Shown piece after piece: positions 17,625 to 25,264 of a DNA stretch of 64,000 nt. A program made the position numbers and the translations under genes. Source of the stretch: Arthrobacter sp. Leaf69 (GTDB lineage: Bacteria; Actinomycetota; Actinomycetes; Actinomycetales; Micrococcaceae); contig NZ_LMLR01000015.1 of assembly GCF_001422645.1 (NCBI RefSeq), forward strand, positions 63,104 through 127,103, written 5' to 3'. Under the pieces are notes generated by a model, which searched no databases, had not been told where the DNA came from, and saw nothing but the letters and a program-made list of their open reading frames with translations. How positions within the stretch are numbered: the first letter of the stretch is position 1; every line of letters begins with the position of its first letter.

Positions 17625-19094
17625 ATGGCATCCTCCCCTCAGCTCCAGGACCGTCCCAGGGTACTCGTCGTCGGCGGCGGGTACGTCGGCCTGTACGTAG
17701 CCCTCAAACTGCAGAAGAAGATCGCGAATGCCGGTGGCATCGTCACCCTCGTTGATCCCCTGCCCTACATGACCTACCAGCCCTTCCTCCCCGAAGTTGC
17801 CGGCGGCAACATCGAGGCACGCCACGCCGTTGTCTCGCACCGCAAGCACCTCAAGCAGACGGAACTGATCCAGGGCCGCGTCACGTCGATCGACCACGCC
17901 AGCCGCACGGCTGTTGTGGCCCCGGCCGACGGCGGCGAGACCTTCGAGGTTCCGTACTTCGACGTCGTGGTGGCCGCAGGCGCGATCACCCGCACGTTCC
18001 CGATCAAAGGGCTCGCGGACAAGGGCATCGGCCTCAAGACCATCGAGGAAGCCGTCGCCCTGCGCAACGGTGTGCTCGAGCGGATCGAAGCCGGCTCTCT
18101 GATGACCGACCCGGTGGAACGCGCCCGGGCCCTGACCTTCGTCGTCGTCGGCGGCGGCTTCGCCGGCATCGAATGCATCACCGAAATGGAAGACCTGGCC
18201 CGCGCCGCGGTCAAGAACAACCCGCGCGTCAAGCAGGAGGAAGTCCGCTTCGTCCTGGTCGAGGCCATGGGCCGGATCATGCCGGAAGTCACCGCCAACC
18301 AGGCCGAGTGGGTTGTCGAGCACCTCCGCAGCCGCGGCATCGAGGTCTTGCTCAACACCTCCCTCGACAACGCCGAGGGCTCCTTGAAGCTCATCAACCT
18401 CCCGGACAAGACCCCGGCCCAGGAATTCGAGTCGGACACCCTGGTCTGGACTGCCGGTGTGCAGGCCAACCCGATGATCCGTTCCACTGACTTCCCGCTG
18501 GAGCCCCGCGGCCGCGTGCGCGTCCTTCCGGATCTGCGCATCGCCGGGGACGAAGGCATCATCGAAAACGCTTGGGCCGCCGGCGACATTGCAGCCGTGC
18601 CGGACCTCACGGGCAGCGGGCTGCCGGACGGCACCTGCGTCCCCAACGCCCAGCACGCCCTGCGCCAGGCCAAGCGGCTTGCCAAGAACCTGTGGGCATC
18701 CCGCTGGGACAAGCCCCTCAAGGACTACAAGCACAAGAACCTGGGCGCCGTTGCCGGATTCGGCGAATGGAAGGGTGTCGCCAACCTCAACATCGTCGGC
18801 CGGATTGGTCTCAAGGGACCCCTCGCCTGGCTGGCACACCGCGGCTACCACGGCCTGGCCATGCCCACTGTGGAACGCAAGCTCCGCGTGATCTTCGGCT
18901 GGATCCTGGCGTTCTTCGTCGGCCGCGACACCACCCAGCTGGTCGATCTGGACAACCCCCGCGGTGCGTTCGTTGCCGCCGCGACGCCGGCACCCAAGCC
19001 GGCTGCGGCTCCCGCCGCACCTTCGGCTGAGAAGCCGGCGGCCGGGGCGGGCAAGGCTGCCAACAAGGAAGCCGTGTCGGCAGACTCGAAGTAG
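17625..19094 (+). CDS. ndh: Type II NADH dehydrogenase
   Basis: Non-proton-pumping NADH:menaquinone oxidoreductase at the inner face of the membrane. 489 aa. FAD-binding GGGYVG at 17-22 and NADH-binding GGGFAG at 176-181 are the two dinucleotide folds; TAGVQANP and AAGDIAAVPD are also family motifs. The C-terminal part around HRGYHGLAMP to FFVGRDTTQL would form the membrane-contact helices, followed by a Lys/Ala/Pro-rich tail of ~40 residues. I chose ATG 17625 and not the in-frame GTG 17607 because the latter overlaps the promoter and operator. Regulation by Rex is likely. Confidence 0.95.
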   Translation: MASSPQLQDRPRVLVVGGGYVGLYVALKLQKKIANAGGIVTLVDPLPYMTYQPFLPEVAGGNIEARHAVVSHRKHLKQTELIQGRVTSIDHASRTAVVAPADGGETFEVPYFDVVVAAGAITRTFPIKGLADKGIGLKTIEEAVALRNGVLERIEAGSLMTDPVERARALTFVVVGGGFAGIECITEMEDLARAAVKNNPRVKQEEVRFVLVEAMGRIMPEVTANQAEWVVEHLRSRGIEVLLNTSLDNAEGSLKLINLPDKTPAQEFESDTLVWTAGVQANPMIRSTDFPLEPRGRVRVLPDLRIAGDEGIIENAWAAGDIAAVPDLTGSGLPDGTCVPNAQHALRQAKRLAKNLWASRWDKPLKDYKHKNLGAVAGFGEWKGVANLNIVGRIGLKGPLAWLAHRGYHGLAMPTVERKLRVIFGWILAFFVGRDTTQLVDLDNPRGAFVAAATPAPKPAAAPAAPSAEKPAAGAGKAANKEAVSADSK

Positions 19095-19108
19095 CCTGCA
19101 TCACCGTT

Positions 19109-19148
19109 CGACGGCGGCCGTTCCCCTGTGGGGGAGCGGCCGCCGTCG
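19109..19148 (+). terminator. Strong hairpin after ndh
   Basis: CGACGGCGGCCG...CGGCCGCCGTCG pairs over 12 bp and continues inward through a wobble with TCCCC/GGGGA; the short loop is around TGTG. No clear T run. Confidence 0.7.
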
Positions 19149-19203
19149 CTGTTAAGCCGTCATCATCCGCCGGATCCCGTCCCGCACCCGGCGGTGCCCC
19201 GCC

Positions 19204-19209
19204 TAGACT
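19204..19209 (+). promoter_or_regulatory. Leaderless -10 box (TAGACT)
   Basis: TAGACT, 6 bases (TGCCCC), then ATG 19216 of the acetyltransferase gene; no ribosome binding site is visible. Confidence 0.6.
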
Positions 19210-19215
19210 TGCCCC

Positions 19216-20163
19216 ATGACAGCTGAAAAGGACCTCCACACCCTGCTGGCCACCATGCACCCGGAACTCCGTGAGGGCGAGTTCGTCTACGTCCTCTGGC
19301 CCCACGGCAGGCCCCTCGCCGGTGCGGTCGCTGCCGCCGTCCGCGAGGCAGAGGGCCTGACCGTCGTCCTGCCGCGGGCCGAAGCCGACAGCCTCGGACT
19401 GTCCTACGACTTCGTCGGAGCATGGATCACCCTCCAGGTGCACTCCTCCCTCGAGGCCATCGGTCTGACCGCCGCCGTCAGCGCCGCCCTGACCGAGGCC
19501 AAGATCAGCTGCAACGTCCTGGCCGGCTTCCATCACGACCACATTCTGGTCCCTGTCGCGGACGCCGACCGGGCGCTAGAGGTGCTGCACGAGCTGGTCG
19601 CGGCCAGCGGGGAGCACAAGCCCGCCCCGGAACTGGTGTTGCGCAGTGAACAGCACGCGGACCGGCCTGCCGTCCTGGCCCTCACCGCAGCGGCCTTCGC
19701 GGTCTCACCGGTCACCGGGCTGCCCGTCCAGGGCGAGCCCGAGGAAGTGGCACTCCTGGCCGCGCTCTTCGAGTGCGAGGACTACCTGCCGGAGTTCAGC
19801 GTCATCGCTGAGCTCGGCGGCGAGATCGTCGGTCACGTCATCAGCACCCGTGCCTGGGCGGGGGAGCTGGCGCTATTGGGCCTGGGCCCCATCGGCGTCG
19901 TCCCGCGCCTGCAGCGGCACGGCATCGGCAGCGCGCTGATGAAGGAAACGATCGCCCGGGCCAACGCCGCGGGGGAGCGCGGCATCGCGCTGCTGGGCGA
20001 TCCGGAGTACTACTCGCGGTTCGGCTTCGTGGCGTCCACCTCCCTCGGCGTGGAGGCCCCCGACCCGGCCTGGGGCGGGCATTTCCAGCTGCTGCCGCTG
20101 GCCGTCTGGCCCGGCGGCGTGAGCGGGACATTCCGCTACGCCAAGCCGTTCGGCGTCGCCTAG
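19216..20163 (+). CDS. GNAT acetyltransferase with an extra N-terminal domain
   Basis: 315 aa. The C-terminal half is a GNAT domain of the YhbS type: acetyl-CoA loop VVPRLQRHGIGSALM at 228-242 and the segment DPEYYSRFGF near residue 265. The first ~135 residues form a separate domain that I recognise only partly; the stretch around SCNVLAGFHHDHILVPVADADRALEVL looks like an ACT-like regulatory fold. A ligand-controlled acetyltransferase is possible but the target is unknown. Probably transcribed without leader. Confidence 0.82.
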   Translation: MTAEKDLHTLLATMHPELREGEFVYVLWPHGRPLAGAVAAAVREAEGLTVVLPRAEADSLGLSYDFVGAWITLQVHSSLEAIGLTAAVSAALTEAKISCNVLAGFHHDHILVPVADADRALEVLHELVAASGEHKPAPELVLRSEQHADRPAVLALTAAAFAVSPVTGLPVQGEPEEVALLAALFECEDYLPEFSVIAELGGEIVGHVISTRAWAGELALLGLGPIGVVPRLQRHGIGSALMKETIARANAAGERGIALLGDPEYYSRFGFVASTSLGVEAPDPAWGGHFQLLPLAVWPGGVSGTFRYAKPFGVA

Positions 20164-20195
20164 CCGGCGGTCCGGCGGGATACCATTGACCGGGC

Positions 20196-20269
20196 GCCCC
20201 AGTAGCCCAATTGGCAGAGGCAGCGGACTTAAAATCCGCGTGTTGTGGGTTCGAGTCCCACCTGGGGCA
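20196..20269 (+). tRNA. tRNA with UAA anticodon (tRNA-Leu by codon), class I shape
   Basis: Acceptor stem 20196-20202 / 20262-20268 is perfect, discriminator A at 20269, CCA not encoded. Anticodon stem 20223-20227 / 20235-20239 with loop CTTAAAA gives anticodon UAA (20230-20232). T arm 20245-20261 has the TTCGAGT loop. The variable loop is only 5 bases (20240-20244), although leucine tRNAs normally have a long variable arm. The D arm has a 3-bp stem and an 11-base loop, as in class II tRNAs. It should read UUA, a very rare codon in this GC-rich genome. Confidence 0.93.
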
Positions 20270-20331
20270 CTGTTCCTGGCGCGCCCGGGTCCGGCGGCCA
20301 GATTTCCTCTATGCAACGAGTGTTATAAGGA

Positions 20332-20347
20332 TGTGACCGTAGTCACT
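20332..20347 (+). promoter_or_regulatory. CRP/GlxR-like operator upstream of livK
   Basis: TGTGA-CCGTAG-TCACT matches the cAMP-receptor type consensus TGTGA-N6-TCACA with one mismatch. Its centre is about 42 bases before the predicted transcription start, the position of a class II activator. Confidence 0.6.
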
Positions 20348-20375
20348 TTGGATCGGGCCGGAATTGCACTAGCTT
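20348..20375 (+). promoter_or_regulatory. Predicted livK promoter
   Basis: -35 TTGGAT (20348-20353), 16-base spacer, -10 TAGCTT (20370-20375). The -35 touches the CRP-like site. A leader of ~65 bases follows before ATG 20447. Confidence 0.5.
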
Positions 20376-20446
20376 GAAGTTAAATCAGGAACACCTGATC
20401 ATTCGCATCAAAGGCCGTTCGCACCTTTAGATCGAGGAGATTGTAA

Positions 20447-21799
20447 ATGACTTCACTCCCCCAGGTGGCACCCCGCATCGCTAAGCTGACCGCGCTTAGC
20501 ATCGGCGTCGCCCTTCTGGCTACGGCTTGTGGTGGCTCGTCCACCCCGACGTCGACCGGATCCGCCTCTGCCAACGCCGCGGGCATCGCCTGCCCGGCAC
20601 CCAGCGCTGGAGCTGGCGCCGGAACATCGGCCGCGACCAACACCGGCCAGGTTCCTGCTTCCACCACCACCACTGACACCCCGCTGAAGATCGGCTCGCT
20701 CCTGCCGACCACCGGGTCGCTGGCCTTCCTTGGCCCGCCCGAGATCGCGGGTGTCAACCTTGGCATCAAGGAAATCAACTCGGCCGGCGGTGTGCTGGGT
20801 AAGCCGGTGCAGGTCATCCACCGCGACTCCGGCGACACCAAGACCGACATCGCCACGCAGTCCACCACCGCCCTCCTGGGCCAGGGCGTCGGCGCCATCA
20901 TCGGTGCCGCATCCTCCGGCGTTTCCAAGACCGTGATCAACCAGATCACCGGCGCAGGCGTCATCCAGTTCTCCCCGGCGAACACCTCGCCTGACTTCAC
21001 CGACTGGGACGACAAGGGCCTCTACTGGCGCACCGCTCCCTCTGACGTGCTCCAGGGCAAGGTCCTCGGCAACTACATGGCCACCTGTGGCGCCCAGACC
21101 GTTGGCATGATCGTCCTGAACGACGCTTACGGAACAGGCCTCGCGAAGAACGTGAAGTCGGCGTTCGAGGCAGCCGGCGGCCAGGTCGTCGCAGAGGAAC
21201 TCTTCAACGAAGGTGATTCCCAGTTCAGCAGCCAGGTGGACAAGGTCATCGCCGCGAAGCCGGATGCCATCGCCCTGATCACCTTTGACCAGGCCAAGAG
21301 CATCGTGCCGCTGATGACCGGCAAGGGCATCAAGCCCACGCAGCTCTTCCTCGTCGACGGCAACATGTCCGACTACAGCAAGGACTTCCAGGCCGGAACC
21401 CTGAAGGGCGCCCAGGGCACCATCCCGGGCACCTTCGCGAAGGAGGACTTCAAGAAGAAGCTCCTGGCCATCGATCCCGCGCTGAAGGACTACAGCTACG
21501 CAGGCGAATCCTACGACGCCGCAAACCTGATCGCACTGGCTTCCGAAGCCGCCAAGAGCACCAAGGGCGTCGACATCGCCAAGCAGCTCAAGGCAGTCTC
21601 GGAAGGCGGCGAAAAGTGCAGCGACTTCCCGACCTGCGTCACCCTGCTCCGCAACGGCAAGGACATCGACTACGACGGCCAGTCCGGCCCCGTAACGTTC
21701 TCCGACGCCGGTGACCCGACTGAAGCATACGTCGGCATCTACGAGTTCCAGGATGACAACACCTACAAGGCATCCAAGGAAGAGTTCGGCAAGCTCTAA
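20447..21799 (+). CDS. livK: Branched-chain amino acid-type ABC transporter substrate-binding lipoprotein
   Basis: Periplasmic-binding-protein type I fold of the LivJ/LivK family, 450 aa. Signal peptide ends LLATAC with Cys28 as likely lipid site (Ala at -3, so the lipobox is a little weak). A Ser/Thr/Ala-rich linker to ~residue 80 precedes the domain, which opens PLKIGSLLPTTGSLAFLGP. GAASSGVSKTV and later VDGNMSDYSKDF line the ligand cleft. GAGGAGA before ATG 20447. The membrane and ATPase genes lie convergently downstream. Cargo could be leucine-type amino acids, urea or another small amide. Confidence 0.9.
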   Translation: MTSLPQVAPRIAKLTALSIGVALLATACGGSSTPTSTGSASANAAGIACPAPSAGAGAGTSAATNTGQVPASTTTTDTPLKIGSLLPTTGSLAFLGPPEIAGVNLGIKEINSAGGVLGKPVQVIHRDSGDTKTDIATQSTTALLGQGVGAIIGAASSGVSKTVINQITGAGVIQFSPANTSPDFTDWDDKGLYWRTAPSDVLQGKVLGNYMATCGAQTVGMIVLNDAYGTGLAKNVKSAFEAAGGQVVAEELFNEGDSQFSSQVDKVIAAKPDAIALITFDQAKSIVPLMTGKGIKPTQLFLVDGNMSDYSKDFQAGTLKGAQGTIPGTFAKEDFKKKLLAIDPALKDYSYAGESYDAANLIALASEAAKSTKGVDIAKQLKAVSEGGEKCSDFPTCVTLLRNGKDIDYDGQSGPVTFSDAGDPTEAYVGIYEFQDDNTYKASKEEFGKL

Positions 21800-21823
21800 G
21801 CCCACCCTTCCGTAGCCACCAGG

Positions 21824-21853
21824 AGACCCCCGCCCCTTGGGCGGGGGTCTTTT
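21824..21853 (+). terminator. Rho-independent terminator of livK
   Basis: AGACCCCCGCCC (21824-21835) and GGGCGGGGGTCT (21839-21850) form a perfect 12-bp stem with a 3-base loop, followed by TTT. Confidence 0.92.
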
Positions 21854-22387
21854 GCGTGCCGGGGGAGCAGTCGGGGCGGGGCGTCAGGCGCAGCGGCCTT
21901 TTGAGCGTCATAGGACTGCCCGACGGCGGGAGCCCGGCTCCGTGGTTCGACGGCCCGGCCAGAACGCTGCGCTGCATGACGCCGTCGTCGATCTGGTCAA
22001 GCGACTGCGCCGCGTGACACCGCGTCGTTTTGGGAGGGAGCGGCAGGTGGGATTAACGCTGAGGGCGACGGAGGCAGATGCTTGTGAAAGCGCCGTGGTT
22101 GCGCTGGGCCCACGGGGGCGGGGTTCCCTGCCCGAGCGTGCGAGGGGAGGGGGCCGCCGGGTGGGGCCACGGGGGCGGGGTTCCCTGCCCGAGCGTGCGA
22201 GGGAGGGGGCCGCCGGGTGGGGCCACGGGGGCGGGGTTCCCTGCCCGAGCGTGCGAGGGGAGGGGGCCGCCGGGGAGGGACGAGCGCAGGCGCCGAGCAA
22301 GCGGCTGCGGAGGCGCCCGGAGGTCACCACGGAGGCGCCCGGAGCCGCCGGGGACGGCGGGAAGCCCGGACGTTGGACCCCGGGCAC
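21854..22387. other. Gene-free stretch between livK and livF
   Basis: About 530 bases without a credible gene. Open frames cross it on both strands, but they have very biased composition, run through the tandem repeats and resemble nothing known. Its centre is the 57-bp tandem array listed separately. Confidence 0.75.
22108..22280. repeat. Three tandem copies of a ~57-bp GC-rich repeat
   Basis: The block beginning CACGGGGGCGGGGTTCCCTG recurs at 22111, 22168 and 22224 (periods 57 and 56), each followed by CCCGAGCGTGCGAGGG and GGGGGCCGCCGG. Copies are nearly identical apart from one-base differences; the third diverges after GGGCCGCCGGG. Confidence 0.92.
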
Positions 22388-22425
22388 GCAGAAGGGCCGC
22401 CACCGGCTGGTGACGGCCCTTCTGC
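22388..22425 (-). terminator. Hairpin behind livF
   Basis: GCAGAAGGGCCG (22388-22399) pairs perfectly with CGGCCCTTCTGC (22414-22425); CACC/GGTG inside extends it. It lies 18 bases after the livF stop on the minus strand. Confidence 0.7.
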
Positions 22426-22443
22426 TGCGGTGCTGCCGGGGGA

Positions 22444-23217
22444 TTACTCGACGGTGTCGGCGAGGGTGCCCAGGTATAGCTGAATGACCTTCGGGTCCTT
22501 CATGAGCTCCCGGCCGGTGCCGGTGTACGCGTCCTTGCCCTGGTCCAGGACATAGCCGCGGTCGCAGATCTGCAGGCAGCGCCGGGCATTCTGTTCCACC
22601 ATGATGACCGAAACGCCTGCACGGTTGATCTCGTGAACCCGGAGGAAGGTCTCATCCTGCTTGACAGGGGAGAGGCCCGCCGAGGGCTCGTCGAGCAGCA
22701 GCACGGCCGGGTCCATCATGAGGGCCCGTCCCATCGCGACCATCTGGCGTTCGCCGCCGGAGAGCGAGCCCGCGCGCTGGGCGCGCCGCTTGCCGAGTTC
22801 CGGGAACAGGCCCGTGACGAAATCGAAGCGCTCCGCAAAGTCCTTGGGCCGCTGGAACATGCCCATCTGGAGGTTTTCCTCGATGGTCAACGCGGCGAAC
22901 ACGTTGTTGTTTTGCGGCACAAAGCCGATGCCCCGGCTGACGAGCTTGTTGGCCTTCAGCCCGGTGATGTCCTGCCCGCGCACCACGACGGAACCCGAGT
23001 GGACCTTGACCAGGCCGAACATCGCCTTGAGCAGGGTCGACTTACCTGCGCCGTTGGGACCGATAATGCCAATCAGCTCACCCTTGCGGGCCTCGATGCT
23101 GCAGCCGTTGAGGATGTTGACGCCCGGGATGTAGCCGGCCACCAGATCGGTGACCTTGACGACCGAATCCTCGTCATGGACTGGTGTGGCGGCGGCTGCC
23201 GCGCTGGTGGCGCTCAT
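22444..23217 (-). CDS. livF: Branched-chain amino acid-type ABC transporter ATPase 2
   Basis: 257-aa ATPase. Walker A GPNGAGKST near residue 53, signature LSGGERQMVAMGRAL, Walker B VLLLDEPSAGL and the switch His region VIMVEQNARR are intact. It is the last gene of the minus-strand unit livH-livM-livG-livF. Its ATG overlaps the livG stop (ATGA), so the ATPases are made together and likely act as a heterodimer. Confidence 0.94.
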   Translation of the reverse strand: MSATSAAAAATPVHDEDSVVKVTDLVAGYIPGVNILNGCSIEARKGELIGIIGPNGAGKSTLLKAMFGLVKVHSGSVVVRGQDITGLKANKLVSRGIGFVPQNNNVFAALTIEENLQMGMFQRPKDFAERFDFVTGLFPELGKRRAQRAGSLSGGERQMVAMGRALMMDPAVLLLDEPSAGLSPVKQDETFLRVHEINRAGVSVIMVEQNARRCLQICDRGYVLDQGKDAYTGTGRELMKDPKVIQLYLGTLADTVE

Positions 23218-24290
23218 TCTGTGTCCTTCTCTGTGCGGGTCGGCTCCTCGGCGCTGCGCCGTCCGCGCGGCGGACCGTTGCTGTCCGGGACCGCGGGCGA
23301 ATCCGTTTCACCGGCGACGACGTCGAGCGAGATGATGCCGGCATTTTCGGTGCCGACGATCGATTCCTCATCGGCGACCAGTTCAGCGGCCAGCTCCTTG
23401 ATGCCTTCCGAGTCACCGAGATCCACGTCGTGGTGGGCGCCCAGGTAAGCGTCGATCACGGCCGGATTCTTCATGACCTCGACCGGCGGGCCTTCGGCCA
23501 CAATCTTGCCTTCGGCCATGACCACGACCCAGTCGGCGATGTGCCGCACCATGTGCATGTCGTGCTCGACGAACAGCACGGTCATGCCCTCGGCCTTGAG
23601 GTTCTTGATGTGGTCCAGCAGCGACTGCGTCAGCGCCGGGTTGACGCCTGCCATCGGCTCGTCGAGCATAACCAGCTTGGGCCGGACCATCAGCGAGCGG
23701 GCCATTTCCAGGAGCTTGCGCTGTCCGCCGGACAGGGACGCGGCGTAGTCGTCCTTCTTGGCGTCCAGCTTGAACTTCTCCAGCAGCACATTGGCTTCCT
23801 GGGTGATCTTCTTTTCCTGGCCGCCCCAGATACCCTTGAACAGGGCCTTGGACAGCCGCTCGCCGGACTGATGGGAGGCGCCGAGACGCATGTTCTCCAT
23901 CACGGTGAGCTTGCCCATGACCTTGGTCAGCTGGAACGTGCGGACCATGCCCATCCGGGCCACCTTGTAGGAGGAGACCCCGGCGAGGCTGTTGCCCTCG
24001 AACTGCCACTTGCCCGTGTTGGGGGTGTCGAAGCCGGTCAGCAGATTGAACAGCGTGGTTTTGCCCGCACCGTTCGGGCCGATCAGTGCGGTGATTTTGT
24101 GCCGCGGGATTTCGAGATACTCGACGTCGACGGCGTTGATGCCGCCGAAGCTGCGGGTGACGTTTTCCGCGACCACGATCGGATCGCGCTTCTTGCAGCC
24201 GGGGGCAGCCTCGCCCGCGGCGATCGGACGCGTGTCCGTCATGTAGTCGATATTTTCCGACTCTCGGGGTTCTTCGCTCTGCGTGCTCAT
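23214..24290 (-). CDS. livG: Branched-chain amino acid-type ABC transporter ATPase 1, extended
   Basis: 358 aa, about 100 longer than typical LivG. Walker A GPNGAGKTT, signature LSGGQRKLLEMARSLM and Walker B LVMLDEPMAGV are intact in the middle. A ~38-residue N-terminal extension and a ~65-residue acidic/Pro-rich C-terminal tail flank it; the tail looks disordered. ATG 24290 overlaps the livM stop (ATGA), with AAGGAG in the end of livM. A shorter start at an internal ATG 16 codons later is possible but has a weaker RBS. Confidence 0.92.
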   Translation of the reverse strand: MSTQSEEPRESENIDYMTDTRPIAAGEAAPGCKKRDPIVVAENVTRSFGGINAVDVEYLEIPRHKITALIGPNGAGKTTLFNLLTGFDTPNTGKWQFEGNSLAGVSSYKVARMGMVRTFQLTKVMGKLTVMENMRLGASHQSGERLSKALFKGIWGGQEKKITQEANVLLEKFKLDAKKDDYAASLSGGQRKLLEMARSLMVRPKLVMLDEPMAGVNPALTQSLLDHIKNLKAEGMTVLFVEHDMHMVRHIADWVVVMAEGKIVAEGPPVEVMKNPAVIDAYLGAHHDVDLGDSEGIKELAAELVADEESIVGTENAGIISLDVVAGETDSPAVPDSNGPPRGRRSAEEPTRTEKDTE

Positions 24291-25255
24291 GCGAACGCCA
24301 GCTCCTTCTTGTTGCCGAGGACACCTTGGGGCCTGAAGATCATCAGCAGCATCAGCGCGACACCCACCAGGATGTAGCGCAGCTGGCCGGCCTGGACGGT
24401 GTTCAGCCAGGTGATGGCGCCGGATTCGATCAGGCCGTACAGGATGCCTTGAGTGAGGGACAGCACGACCCAGAAGATCATGGCGCCGACGACCGGCCCC
24501 AGCACCGTGCCCAGGCCGCCGAGCAGCAGGCAGGTGTAGAGGAAGAACGTCAGTTCGGTGCCGTAGTTCGCCGGCTGGACCGCGCCGCGGGGGAGGGTGA
24601 AGATCATGCCGGCCAGGGCGCCGAGGACACCACCGATGATCAGGGCCTGCATCTTGTAGGCGTACACGTTCTTGCCGAGCGAGCGGACGGCGTTTTCGTC
24701 TTCACGGATGCCCTTGAGGACGCGCCCCCAGGGGCTGCGCATCAGCAGCCACACCAAGGTGCAGAACAGGGCCACGACTGCCCAGGCGACTACCCGGATG
24801 AAGAAGTCGCGGTTGTTCATGCCCATGTAGGAACCCGGAGGGAACGGGTTCATCGCGTAGAAGTCACCTTCAAACGCGGCGAGGCCGTTGGCCGAACCGG
24901 TGATGGCGGTCAGCTGGTTGGTCGTGACGATGTAACGGACGATCTCCGCCGCCGCGATCGTGACGATGGCCAGGTAGTCGGCCCGCAGCCGGAGGGTGGG
25001 AATACCCAGCAGCAACGCGAAGATGGCCGAGCAGACCACGGCGATCAGAAGACCGACGAAGAACGGAACACCGAACGTCAGGGTGGAGATGGCGAAGCCG
25101 TAGGCTCCCACCGCCATGAAGCCGGCCTGGCCGAAGTTGAGCAGGCCGGCGTAGCCGAAGTGAACCGCAAGGCCGAGCGTGGCGAGGGCGTACGCCGCCG
25201 TCGTCGGGCTAAACAGTTCTCCGGCAGCGCTGGAAAAAATAAATCCGAAGTCCAT
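24287..25255 (-). CDS. livM: Branched-chain amino acid-type ABC transporter permease LivM
   Basis: 322-aa membrane subunit with about eight to ten hydrophobic helices. The motif LLNFGQAGFMAVGAY near residue 38 and the cytoplasmic loop SPWGRVLKGIREDENAVRSLG near 190 are typical of LivM. ATG 25255 has TAGGAGA upstream and lies 9 bases after the livH stop. Confidence 0.94.
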   Translation of the reverse strand: MDFGFIFSSAAGELFSPTTAAYALATLGLAVHFGYAGLLNFGQAGFMAVGAYGFAISTLTFGVPFFVGLLIAVVCSAIFALLLGIPTLRLRADYLAIVTIAAAEIVRYIVTTNQLTAITGSANGLAAFEGDFYAMNPFPPGSYMGMNNRDFFIRVVAWAVVALFCTLVWLLMRSPWGRVLKGIREDENAVRSLGKNVYAYKMQALIIGGVLGALAGMIFTLPRGAVQPANYGTELTFFLYTCLLLGGLGTVLGPVVGAMIFWVVLSLTQGILYGLIESGAITWLNTVQAGQLRYILVGVALMLLMIFRPQGVLGNKKELAFA

Positions 25256-25264
25256 GGCTGTCTC

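Noticed and set aside
20170..20446. tRNA-associated integration site of a mobile element
   Set aside because: No integrase, no duplicated tRNA 3' end and no change in gene character beside the tRNA.
22108..22280. CRISPR array
   Set aside because: The units abut head to tail without unique spacers and no cas genes are near.
22053..22487. Open frames crossing the 57-bp repeats
   Set aside because: Translations are Gly/Arg/Pro-rich repeat products with no recognisable domain.
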